In this document: in pieces, positions 52,734 through 60,548 of the stretch | Layout: every line of letters begins with the position of its first letter | How positions within the stretch are numbered: the first letter of the stretch is position 1 | Assembly (NCBI GenBank): GCA_005777235.1 | Contig: SXND01000282.1 | Span: forward strand, 1 to 64,000 | Direction: 5' to 3' | Length of the DNA: 64,000 nt | Source of the DNA: Pseudomonadota bacterium | GTDB lineage: Bacteria > Tectomicrobia > Entotheonellia > Entotheonellales > Entotheonellaceae | Notes under the pieces: generated by a model | What the model saw: only the letters and a program-made list of their open reading frames with translations | The model's database searches: none | What the model was told of the DNA's origin: nothing | Made by a program: the position numbers and the translations under genes

Positions 52734-55588
52734 ATGCTGCAGCACATCCACCACCAGATCACCGTGGCCAACGGGGTACCGAGTCCGGCAACGCTAGCGG
52801 CGCTCGAAACCCGCTACCGCCAGACACTCATCGAGCAGTTCCAATACTTGACCTTTGAGGGCCTGCAACCTTCCGGGGTGCCGATTGTCTTGCCGCTGGC
52901 GCAGATCTATGTGGAACTCAAGGCAGTGGCCGATGTGCCCGAGGCGGCGGATACCTACAGTGCGGAGGAACGCCGCTTGCTGTTCGAGGCCGAGGAGCAT
53001 GGCCCGCTGGCGCGTGAGGAAGCAGCCATGCACCTGGATGCACTGCGCGCGGAACGCTGGAACCGGCAGAGCCGCCAGCAAGTAGAACGCTTACAGCGTC
53101 GTTCGATCGAGGAATTGCTCTATGGCCCTCTGCATCGCGGGGTGGTGATTCTGGGCGACCCCGGCTCTGGCAAGAGCACGCTGCTGCGCTATCAGGCCCT
53201 GCGAGCAGCACAGGGGGAGGGGCCGTCGGGCCTAGCGGCAACCGCGCTGCCGATTTTTGTGCCGCTGGCGGCCTATGACAGCTATTTGCCTCGCGGCATT
53301 GCGGCGGGTTCTCTGGGAGAGTTTCTGGCCCTATACTATGACCGCTGGCACAGCCTGCCAGGGCTGGCGCCGCTGTTTCAGCAGGCTCTGGAGGCCGGGC
53401 GGGCGGTGGTCCTGCTGGATGGCCTGGACGAGGTGCTCGACACGGCGCAACGGCAGTTTGTCGCCGAGCAGGTCGGGGGGCTCATGCGACAATGGGCGTC
53501 GCGTGGCAATCGCTTTGCCGTCACCAGCCGTATTGTGGGCTATCGTGAAGCGCGTCTGGCCGGTGATCTGCCACACGTCACGGTGCTGGATTTTGGCCGC
53601 ACAGAGATTGCCCAGTTCGCCCAGCAGTGGTGTCGCACCTATGAAATCGAGCTGGCCCGAGGCGAGACCCCCAGTGTGCTGCAGCGCGCCGCCACCGAAG
53701 CGCAAGCCCTCCTGGACGATGTACGCAGCAATGCCAGTGTGGAACGCCTGGCGGCCAGTCCGCTGCTCTTGACCATGCTGGCGCTGCTGCGGCGTCATGT
53801 CGGCAAACTGCCCGATTGGCGTATTGACCTGTATGCCAGCTATGTGCGCACCTTGATCGACAACTGGCAACTGGCCCGCAGCCGTGGGGCGCGTCGACAC
53901 CTGCCCGAACGCCTTGACTTCCACACGGCGAGTGACCACTTGATCGAGCTGGCCTTCTGGCTGCAACAGCATAAGCCCAGTGGCACGGCCCGGCGTCAGG
54001 AGCTGGAGCAAGCGCTGGAGGATATCTGTCTGCGCTATGAGGGGGGCGATCCCACGACAGCGTCGCGCAGAGAACGAGTCCAGGCGCGTCAGGCAGCCGA
54101 GCGCTTTCTGCGCGCTATGCGCCATTTTGCCGGTCTGCTGGTCGAGCGTGGCCGTGACGCCTTTGGTTTCCTGCATCTAACTTTTCAGGAGTACTTCGCC
54201 GGTCGTGCCCTGGCCCGCATGAGCCCAGATGAGCGCTGGGAGGCCATGGCGCCACATCTGCACCGCCCGCGCTGGCGGGAACCCATCCTCCTGTGCGCCG
54301 GGCAGTTGGGGGTGATAGAACGCCGCCGTGATGCGGTGAGTGACCTGGCCCAGAGCATTCTCACCGCCAACAGCCCACACGAGGCGATCCTCTATCGCGA
54401 TCTTTTTCTCAGCGCAGCGCTGGCGGCTGATGACGTTGGGCTCTCGCCAACAGTGCTTGATGCCCTGACCCGGCAATTGCAACCTTTGCAGGACAGCCCG
54501 ATACCTGCAGTGCGTGATACGGCACTGGCTGGCCTGGCCCAGTTAACACGCCTGGGGCATGAGCCAGCTTTGACGCTCTTGCTGGCATCGTTACACCAGA
54601 CCGCGCTCCAGGCACACGTCATGCGTGCCGCAAAAGCTGTACTAGAGGTCGAAGCGTGTGCTCTACTCCGTCAGGCCATCGTCGCCGCCCTGGCTGATGC
54701 GGACTGGCGCGCGCGGCAGGCGGCGGTGCAGGCGCTGGCGGGGCTGGTGGGCCGTGACGCGGCGGTGCGCCAGGCCCTCGTCGCCACCCTCGCCGATACG
54801 GACTATGACGTGCGGCAGGCGGCGGTGCAGGCGCTGGCGGGGCTGGTGGGCCGTGACGCGGCGGTGCGCCAGGCCCTGGTCGCCACCCTGGCCGATGCGC
54901 ACGATGGCGTGCGGCAGGCGGCGGTGCAGGCGCTGGCGGGGCTGGTGGGCCGTGACGCAGAGATAACCCTGCATCTCCTGCCCTGGCTAGGGACAGTGGG
55001 TGAGGAGTATCTTTCTGCAGACACTGCGACGGCGACCCGGCGGTTATTGGCGATGACGTATGCAGCATGCCTCGTGCCAGGTTCAGCCCTCATAGAACAG
55101 GTGGTCGCCATGCTCAGCGCTCCTGCCTGGCAGGCACGGCAAAGCGCCGCCCGGGCTTTGATTGCCATGCCAGGTGGTCCTCCGCCTGCTATACGAGCAA
55201 GATTGTTGGGTTTGCTCAGTGACAGCCGTGGGGAAGAGAGCTGGCCCGAGCGGCTCCAGGGGTGCGCTATCCTCCTGAATGACCGAGATGGCGATCTCAG
55301 CCAGCGCGCCATCGCCATAATGCTCGAGGCCCTCGACTACGCCACGCAACCCTGGTATGACCTTCCCCAGACACTGGGACGCGCGTGCGCCAGGAGGCCG
55401 CCCGCCTTCTTGGTCAATTAGAGCCTCTCTATCGTGACGAGCATATTTTTGCTCGCCTGGTGCGGGTGCTCCAGGAAGACGCAGATGCGGATGTACGTGA
55501 TGCCGCCTATGGCACCCTGCTGCGGCTGGCGGCGGCGCCTGAAGCAATGCCGCGCGATGCAGAAACCGCAGTGAGTATTGCGCGGTAG
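52734..55588 (+). CDS. NACHT STAND NTPase with C-terminal HEAT repeats
   Basis: Predicted ATP-driven sensor of a biological-conflict (antiphage) system. The N-terminal domain with FEGLQPSGVPIVLPLAQIYV is typical of this class. NACHT: Walker A VVILGDPGSGKSTLLR, Walker B AVVLLDGLDEV, sensor FAVTSRIVGYREA, then winged helix and FGFLHLTFQEYFAGRALARM. From about residue 580 a HEAT-repeat solenoid, including three nearly identical 33-residue units. The frame ends at 55421 (RACARRPPAFLVN), but the repeats continue in another frame from 55385 (VRQEAARLLGQLEPLYRDEH) to 55588. One missing G near 55376 (TGGGACG) would account for this, giving about 950 residues. Confidence 0.88.
54713..55010. repeat. 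99-bp tandem HEAT-repeat units, nearly identical in DNA
   Basis: Three units starting at 54713, 54812 and 54911 (period exactly 99 bp, 33 codons) each begin GCGGCAGGCGGCGGTGCAGG and encode RQAAVQALAGLVGRDAAVRQ. The first 48 or so bases match almost perfectly between units, including at silent sites, pointing to recent duplication or gene conversion. Confidence 0.93.
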
Positions 55589-55628
55589 CCTTGGGGCACG
55601 GTCAGACGGAGCTGGCTCCTCCTGTCGC

Positions 55629-55811
55629 TCAGCCATAGCGACCCGGCCCCAGCGGCAGGCCCAGGGCCTGGCGGGCCGCATCCTCTGCGGCGGTGTTCCA
55701 GCTCATGCCCTGGTGATGCGAGGTGGCATGCACATTATGTCGAGCATCGAGACGGCGTGCGCCAAGCGTACCGGATGCCACCACGGCGCCACGACGCCTG
55801 GGCCCGCGTAT
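55629..55811 (-). pseudogene. Short remnant of an LLM flavin oxidoreductase and an unidentified C-terminus
   Basis: The minus strand around 55738-55811 encodes GVVAPWWHPVRLAHAVSMLD, the same segment as VAPWWNPVRLAHEVSMLDIL in the gene at 50566-51711, with nothing of the rest of that protein. In another frame it runs on to GMSWNTAAEDAARQALGLPL...GRYG and a stop at 55629, whose origin I do not recognise. No start codon or complete domain remains, so this is genomic debris next to the conflict system. Confidence 0.6.
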
Positions 55812-55817
55812 AAGCAG

Positions 55818-56417
55818 CTACGGGACAGGGCCTGGCGTGTGGCCATTGCTCCACACCGTGGCAAAGCGGCGCTGGACGGACATCACCAGCCCGAGCCACG
55901 TCACCAAGACCGTGGCGGCGACCGTGCCATAGCCCAGCAAGGTCGGCCAATCGCTGTGCAGCGCACTGCGGCTGACGGTCTTGCGAAAGGCAGTGCTAAA
56001 CGGCATGCCGTTGGCGCTGGAGCGCCAGGTCAGCGTATGCTCCCCTTCTTGGGTAAACACGGTGCTGGCCTCGTAATAGGCCGTCACGCCGGGAATCTCC
56101 GGCAAGGGCAGCAGCGACTGCGTGCCATCCGGCGCGCGCACCTCCAATTCCGCCACCAGGCCGCTGACATACTGTCCGGTCGCCGTCGATTGGATCTCGA
56201 ACACCAGGCGTGTGGCGGTACCGAGGACGGGTTGGCGTGGATAGGCGAGGAATTTGACGCGATGCCCCTGGGCAATGCCCTCCTCCTGCCACTGGTCGAC
56301 TTTCAGCGCCCACTGCACCAAATCGCCTTCAATACCCAGCCCGCCGTGATGGGCCCACACGAAAGAGCCGCAGTGCACGAGGAGCAGGGCAACCAGAAGC
56401 GTCAAGCGTTGCAGCAT
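55818..56417 (-). CDS. Exported protein of the copper-handling cluster
   Basis: 199 residues from ATG 56417 (GAGG 10 nt upstream; ATG 56435 is possible). The signal peptide (LLVALLLVHCGSFVWA) would leave a mature N-terminus HHGGLGIEGD, two histidines at the very start, as seen in copper-binding exported proteins. The body is beta-rich (GTATRLVFEIQSTATGQYVS, VTAYYEASTVFTQEGEHTLT), resembling FixH/CopC-like immunoglobulin folds, with a C-terminal helix (LLGYGTVAATVLVTWLGLVM). The gene follows the CopD-like gene by only a few bases. Copper binding is inferred. Confidence 0.6.
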   Translation of the reverse strand: MLQRLTLLVALLLVHCGSFVWAHHGGLGIEGDLVQWALKVDQWQEEGIAQGHRVKFLAYPRQPVLGTATRLVFEIQSTATGQYVSGLVAELEVRAPDGTQSLLPLPEIPGVTAYYEASTVFTQEGEHTLTWRSSANGMPFSTAFRKTVSRSALHSDWPTLLGYGTVAATVLVTWLGLVMSVQRRFATVWSNGHTPGPVP

Positions 56418-56421
56418 GGCC

Positions 56422-56919
56422 TTATAACCTCGCATAGCGCAGCGCTTCGCCCAGGGCCACAGCCACCAGGGCCAGGAGCAGATTGAGGCGGGCGTGCATT
56501 TTCACGTGCGCCCAAGCTGGTGTGATCTGCCACACCGTGCCCGTGCCGCTGGGCGCTGGGCACGCCTGCAACACGTGTGGCAGATAGCGCCGCTCGATCA
56601 CCGCGCCGTTGATGACGATCAGCATATACAGGATGAGCTTGCTGAACAGGATCCAGCCATACGGATCGGGGAGAAACAGCAGTCCGGGCTCGTTCCACAC
56701 CAGCAAGCGCAGTAGACCACTGCCAAACAGCAGCAGCACCCCGGCGCCAAAGACGTTGGCCAGACGCGGCAGGTGCTGCGCCAAAAAGCGTGCGCCGTCA
56801 TGATCCTGCTGGCGCTCGACCACCACCGTCATGATGCCGAACCACACGTGCCCCCCCACAAACAGCAGCATGCCCATGAGGTGTACCAGGGCTCCCACAT
56901 ATTCCAGCGCATGCTTCAT
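56422..56919 (-). CDS. CopD-like integral membrane protein
   Basis: 165 residues with four predicted helices: YVGALVHLMGMLLFVGGHVW, LPRLANVFGAGVLLLFGSGL, ILFSKLILYMLIVINGAVIE and NLLLALVAVALGE. Helix-embedded His residues (HLMGMLLFVGGHVW) fit the copper-resistance D / CopD-like DUF2269 group. Its ATG 56919 overlaps the stop of the YcnI-like gene in ATGA (56916-56919), so the two are translationally coupled. Role in copper uptake or sensing across the inner membrane is inferred. Confidence 0.65.
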   Translation of the reverse strand: MKHALEYVGALVHLMGMLLFVGGHVWFGIMTVVVERQQDHDGARFLAQHLPRLANVFGAGVLLLFGSGLLRLLVWNEPGLLFLPDPYGWILFSKLILYMLIVINGAVIERRYLPHVLQACPAPSGTGTVWQITPAWAHVKMHARLNLLLALVAVALGEALRYARL

Positions 56920-57518
56920 ACGGGCGTACCCTGCCCACGGCCACTGCGGAGTATCCCCAACGCTGTCACCAGAATCAACGTCACGGCAATGCCCAGAGCC
57001 ACCAGGCTGACGGTCATGGCGACCTGCGCCAGGCGCCAGGCTTCCTCGGCGCGCGGCGTGCTGCCAGCGGCATTGGCCACGGGCACAATCAGGGTCTGCG
57101 CGTCCCAAGTGGCCATGCTGCCGTCTTCGTAGTATTGCTCAATCTTCCACAGGTAGGTGCCCGGCGCGGTGGGATTGCGGATGAGCAACTTAAACTCGCC
57201 AAACGTTTGCGGCGGAATCTGACTCCCACTCCAGGTGACCTCCTTGACGTAGCCACGCTCATCCCGCGTTTTGGCCATCTGCCAGAGCTGGGTATGCCCT
57301 AGCATCTCAATCTCAAACTCGCGTGGCACCAGGAGACGCACCTGCACCGTCGGGACGTCGGTTTCGGTGGGCACATTGACCGTGTACGTTTCCCATTTAT
57401 TCGGGATGCTCTGGCGTGGATCGAGATCCGCATGTCCCCAGACGAGGGTCGCATAGAGCAGGAGCCCCCCCACACTTGTGAACCCCAAAACGCTGCGCTG
57501 CCAACTGGGTCTGGACAT
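56916..57518 (-). CDS. YcnI-like (DUF1775) copper-associated exported protein
   Basis: 200 residues from ATG 57518. The signal peptide (LGFTSVGGLLLYATLVWG) leaves HADLDPRQSIPNKWETYTVN, with His as the first mature residue and a conserved Trp, the Cu(II)-binding arrangement known for YcnI proteins. The domain pattern continues with VPTVQVRLLVPREFEIEMLG, VTWSGSQIPPQTFGEFKLLI and a C-terminal membrane helix (VAMTVSLVALGIAVTLILVT). It leads a three-gene leftward operon with CopD-like and beta-rich exported proteins and is divergent from the rhodanese gene. Confidence 0.8.
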   Translation of the reverse strand: MSRPSWQRSVLGFTSVGGLLLYATLVWGHADLDPRQSIPNKWETYTVNVPTETDVPTVQVRLLVPREFEIEMLGHTQLWQMAKTRDERGYVKEVTWSGSQIPPQTFGEFKLLIRNPTAPGTYLWKIEQYYEDGSMATWDAQTLIVPVANAAGSTPRAEEAWRLAQVAMTVSLVALGIAVTLILVTALGILRSGRGQGTPV

Positions 57519-57677
57519 CCTGTGTACGTCTCCTGCGTGTGCTAAACGTGTGTGTTGCGGCATAGTACACGACCGGCACGACGAAAACATCTCTTTTCAG
57601 CCTGCGAGCGGTCAGATACAATGGTGCGGCATTGACAGTATCCAGTTTGAGACACGGCAAGGTTGAAGGAGGAGTGC

Positions 57678-58157
57678 ATGTCTCGCAAAATGGTGTGTGT
57701 CACCTGCACTGTCGTTTGGTGTATGGCCCTGGCACTCGGCGCTCTGGCTCCGGCCCTGGCGAACCCGCTCAACTATCCCGAATATGCGCAGCACAAGGTC
57801 GATCCCGCGATCTCCATCACGTTTGTTGGCGTTGATCGGGTTAAGGAAGCCCTGGATGCTGGCTGGCCGCAGTTATTCGTGGATGTCCGCAGTCTGGACG
57901 AGTATAACGCCACGCATCTCCCCAAGGCGGTGTCTATCCCCCTCAAGGATCTGGCCGTGCGCATGGCCGAAGTGCCGCGCAATAGCCCGGTGATCCTGTA
58001 TTGAAGCTGTCCCCATCATCTGGCCAGTCTGGCCTACGAACAATTGTATCGTGCCGGGTATCGCAACATCAACGTGTTAGACGAAGGACTCCCCGGCTGG
58101 CAGCAACGCCAGTATCCTATTGAAGGTCTGCAACGCCAGTCGCAACGTCTTGACTGA
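57678..58157 (+). CDS. Exported rhodanese with in-frame TGA at the active-site cysteine (candidate selenoprotein)
   Basis: Start ATG 57678 with AAGGAGGAG 5 nt upstream and a signal peptide (VVWCMALALGALAPALA). The rhodanese fold is visible as LFVDVRSLDEYNATHLPKAV (CH2A motif) then VPRNSPVILY, followed by TGA at 58002-58004. The same frame continues SCPHHLASLAYEQLYRAGYR, NINVLDEGLPGWQQRQYP and stops at 58157, a complete single rhodanese of 159 codons. TGA sits exactly where the catalytic Cys follows VILY. A GGCCA-GTC-TGGCC hairpin at 58022-58034, about 18-22 nt after TGA, is in position for a bacterial SECIS. Alternatives: nonsense mutation, or a truncated protein ending at 58004. Confidence 0.7.
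58022..58034 (+). promoter_or_regulatory. Possible SECIS hairpin downstream of the rhodanese TGA
   Basis: GGCCA (58022-58026) and TGGCC (58030-58034) pair around a GTC loop beginning 22 nt after the TGA. Bacterial SECIS elements are short hairpins with the loop some 16-37 nt after the TGA and with at least one G in the loop. The stem is short, so this is only suggestive. Confidence 0.3.
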
Positions 58158-58395
58158 ACGGCGCCTAGCGCGCTGTCCCGTGGCGGGGCTTTCGCTTGAC
58201 AGCCTACTCCCCCATTGATATATTCCACATTCGCAGGGTAAAGAGTTGGTACCGGGAAATAGCGGTGATCAATGAGTATGCCTGGCATAGTCAGACTTCC
58301 CATCCCCTCTTTCTGCAGTTTGAAGTCTGAGCGGTGGTGCCTCATCACTTGCTCTTCACAGGTTTTACATTGTGTACAGGTACGGAGAACGTGGC

Positions 58396-58602
58396 ATGCC
58401 AAGAGGTTCTGTCAAGTGGTTTGACGATCGCAAGGGCTATGGTTTTATTGCTCGTGAGGGTGGAAAGGACATTTTCGTCCACTTTTCGGCGATCCAAGGC
58501 GCCGGTTTCAAGACGCTGACCGAGGGGGAAGAGGTCGATTTCGAGATTGTCAATGGTCCGAAGGGCGAACAGGCTACCAACGTCCAGAAAGCCAGTGACT
58601 AG
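58396..58602 (+). CDS. Cold-shock protein (CspA family)
   Basis: 68 residues from ATG 58396 (GGAG 8 nt upstream). Single OB-fold RNA/DNA-binding protein with [20 protein letters not shown] (RNP1) and FVHFSAIQ (RNP2). Acts as RNA chaperone. It stands alone with a leader of over 200 bases after the rhodanese gene and a strong intrinsic terminator. Full length. Confidence 0.95.
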   Translation: MPRGSVKWFDDRKGYGFIAREGGKDIFVHFSAIQGAGFKTLTEGEEVDFEIVNGPKGEQATNVQKASD

Positions 58603-58631
58603 GGATCCTGCGCGCTCTTGGGTTGATCGTT

Positions 58632-58672
58632 GCCCGCCGCCTGGAGAAGGTGCTCAGGCGTGCGGGCTTTTT
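58632..58672 (+). terminator. Rho-independent terminator of the cold-shock gene
   Basis: GCCCGCCGCCTG (58632-58643) pairs with CAGGCGTGCGGGC (58655-58667), with an 11-nt loop and one mismatch, followed by TTTTT. Starts about 30 bases after the stop. It overlaps the end of the convergent TPP-enzyme gene, whose stop is at 58654-58656. Confidence 0.88.
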
Positions 58673-60303
58673 GCTGCCTGGCTCCCGAGCTTATGCGGCC
58701 GCAGAATCAGGTCGGCATATTCCGCCGGATCGACCAGAGCTTCAACGATGACGGGCCCGGCGGCGCGTAGCCCCTGGGCGATGGCATCGTGCACCTCCGC
58801 TACGGTGCGTACCGTCGTCACCGGCACCCCAAAATAATGACTCGGCGGCGGATACGCTCCCGACCTCAAGGGCGTGCCATAGCACGGAAAGCCTTGATGC
58901 CCCTGCTTCAGGGTGATGAGCTGTAAATGGTGATCCACCAGCACCACAAAGACCACTGGCAGTCCCAAGCGCGCCGCTGTGGCCATCTCCCCCACCATCA
59001 TCAAAAAGCCGCCATCACCGGTGATGCAGACCACCTGGCGCTCGGGATAGCACAGCTTGGTGGCCAGGGCTGCCGGAATGCCAAAGCCCATGGACGACCA
59101 GCCATTGGTCATCACCAGATGCCCAGGGGCCGCCGTGCGCCAGGCCTGGCCAATCAGGTGCGTATGGGCGCCGACATCGCACGTCAAGAAGCCGTTAGGG
59201 GGGAGTAGATCCTGCACAGCGCCTAAGACCTGCGACGGCGCCAGGCGTGTGCGTGGCGCACTGAGCTGCGCCAACATGCGCTGCCGACGCATGCCAATGG
59301 CTTCCAGATCCCAGGTATGGGCCAGCACTGGCAGGGTCGCCAAAAAGTGCCACACCGTGGCCAGATCGCCGACCACTTCGCAGGCCAGACGGCAGGACGC
59401 ATCGACATCCGCTGGCACGGTATCGACATGCAGCAGCGGCACATCCGGTAGCCAGGCTTCGTAGTTAAACTCCACCGGATCATAGCCCACCGCCAGCACC
59501 GTATCGGCCTCCTCGATGGTTTCCGCCACGATGTCGCTCAGCGCATGAAACACCACCCCAACGTAGGATGGATGCTCTTCGCGCACGAGCCCCTTGGCCA
59601 TCGGCGACAGCACCACCGGCAGCCGTTGCTGGTCGACAAACTGCCGCAAGGCCTCCCAGCCCCCGGCGCGTACGCAGGACAGCCCCAGGACCAGCAGTGG
59701 CCGCCTGGCCTGGCGCAGATGCCCGGCAAGCTCCTGCAACTGCTCCAACGTCGGCGCCGGCGCCGGACGCCCCCACTGCATGGGCACCGTGCCCGCCTCG
59801 GGCACACAGGGTTGCGGGCCCAGATCCTCGGGCAAGCCCAGATGTACCGGCCCCGGCACTTCAGCGGTGGCGACCTGTACGGCCCGACGCAGTGTCTGGC
59901 GCAGATTGTCGGCTTGCAAGCGCGTGGTCCACTTGGTCAGGGGGCGGAACAGTGCCTGGTGATCAATCTGCATCTGCAAGGTGCGCTGGCGCATGTTGGC
60001 TGGCCCTTCGGTGGTGAACGCCAGCACTGGGGCGCGATCTAGCCAGGCGGACCCGACGCCCGTGCACAAGTTCGTCGCGCCCGGGCCATAGGTGCCATAA
60101 CACGCTCCTGGACGCTGCGTCAGCATGCCGCACACGCTGGCCATGAACCCAGCGGCGGCTTCGGTGCTGGTGAGCACGTAGTCCACTGCTCCGGTGCGCA
60201 TGGCGTCCATGTACGGCGCCCAGGGACCGCTGGGTACGCCGAAGAGATGCCGCACGCCAGCTTCTGCCAGTAAGTCGATGAGGGCGGTGGCGATGGTGCT
60301 CAT
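58654..60303 (-). CDS. Thiamine-diphosphate enzyme, acetolactate-synthase-like
   Basis: 549 residues. MSTIATALIDLLAEAGVRHL and FGVPSGPWAPYMDAM open the pyrimidine domain; STEAAAGFMASV provides the activating Glu, followed by the GTYGPGATNLCTG loop. The PP domain has CITGDGGFLMMVGEMATAAR with DHHLQL where most relatives have an NN pair. Together with the residues near VPSGP, this departs from classical IlvB, so a decarboxylase or other 2-oxo-acid enzyme is likely. No IlvH small subunit lies nearby. Divergent from the GMC oxidoreductase gene across 245 bases; the two may share a regulatory region. Confidence 0.85.
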   Translation of the reverse strand: MSTIATALIDLLAEAGVRHLFGVPSGPWAPYMDAMRTGAVDYVLTSTEAAAGFMASVCGMLTQRPGACYGTYGPGATNLCTGVGSAWLDRAPVLAFTTEGPANMRQRTLQMQIDHQALFRPLTKWTTRLQADNLRQTLRRAVQVATAEVPGPVHLGLPEDLGPQPCVPEAGTVPMQWGRPAPAPTLEQLQELAGHLRQARRPLLVLGLSCVRAGGWEALRQFVDQQRLPVVLSPMAKGLVREEHPSYVGVVFHALSDIVAETIEEADTVLAVGYDPVEFNYEAWLPDVPLLHVDTVPADVDASCRLACEVVGDLATVWHFLATLPVLAHTWDLEAIGMRRQRMLAQLSAPRTRLAPSQVLGAVQDLLPPNGFLTCDVGAHTHLIGQAWRTAAPGHLVMTNGWSSMGFGIPAALATKLCYPERQVVCITGDGGFLMMVGEMATAARLGLPVVFVVLVDHHLQLITLKQGHQGFPCYGTPLRSGAYPPPSHYFGVPVTTVRTVAEVHDAIAQGLRAAGPVIVEALVDPAEYADLILRPHKLGSQAAKSPHA

Positions 60304-60548
60304 ACGGGATCCCTTGCATAGTATATCGTGTCATGAGACCAGCATGCGCAGCGCTGCCCATGGACTGCACTGTGCGGTATCCTCTGTGCCGAGGCAGGGT
60401 GCCCAAGCTGCGCCACAAAGTCAAGGGGAGGAGGCCACACTGCACAGCGTGTGACCCTACATGGCACAGCTCCATACGTGCACCGCCCGGCGCCGCCTGC
60501 TATAGTGCGCCTGTTGCACGGTACACACACCCTAGAGAAGGACACCCC

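Noticed and set aside
54713-55010. Regular 99-bp repeats considered as a CRISPR array
   Set aside because: There are no unique spacers; the units are in frame and encode HEAT repeats.
58158-58395. Leader of the cold-shock gene considered as a riboswitch or cold-sensing RNA
   Set aside because: No known riboswitch core or cold-box motif could be recognised by eye; long leaders are usual for csp genes, but nothing specific is supported.
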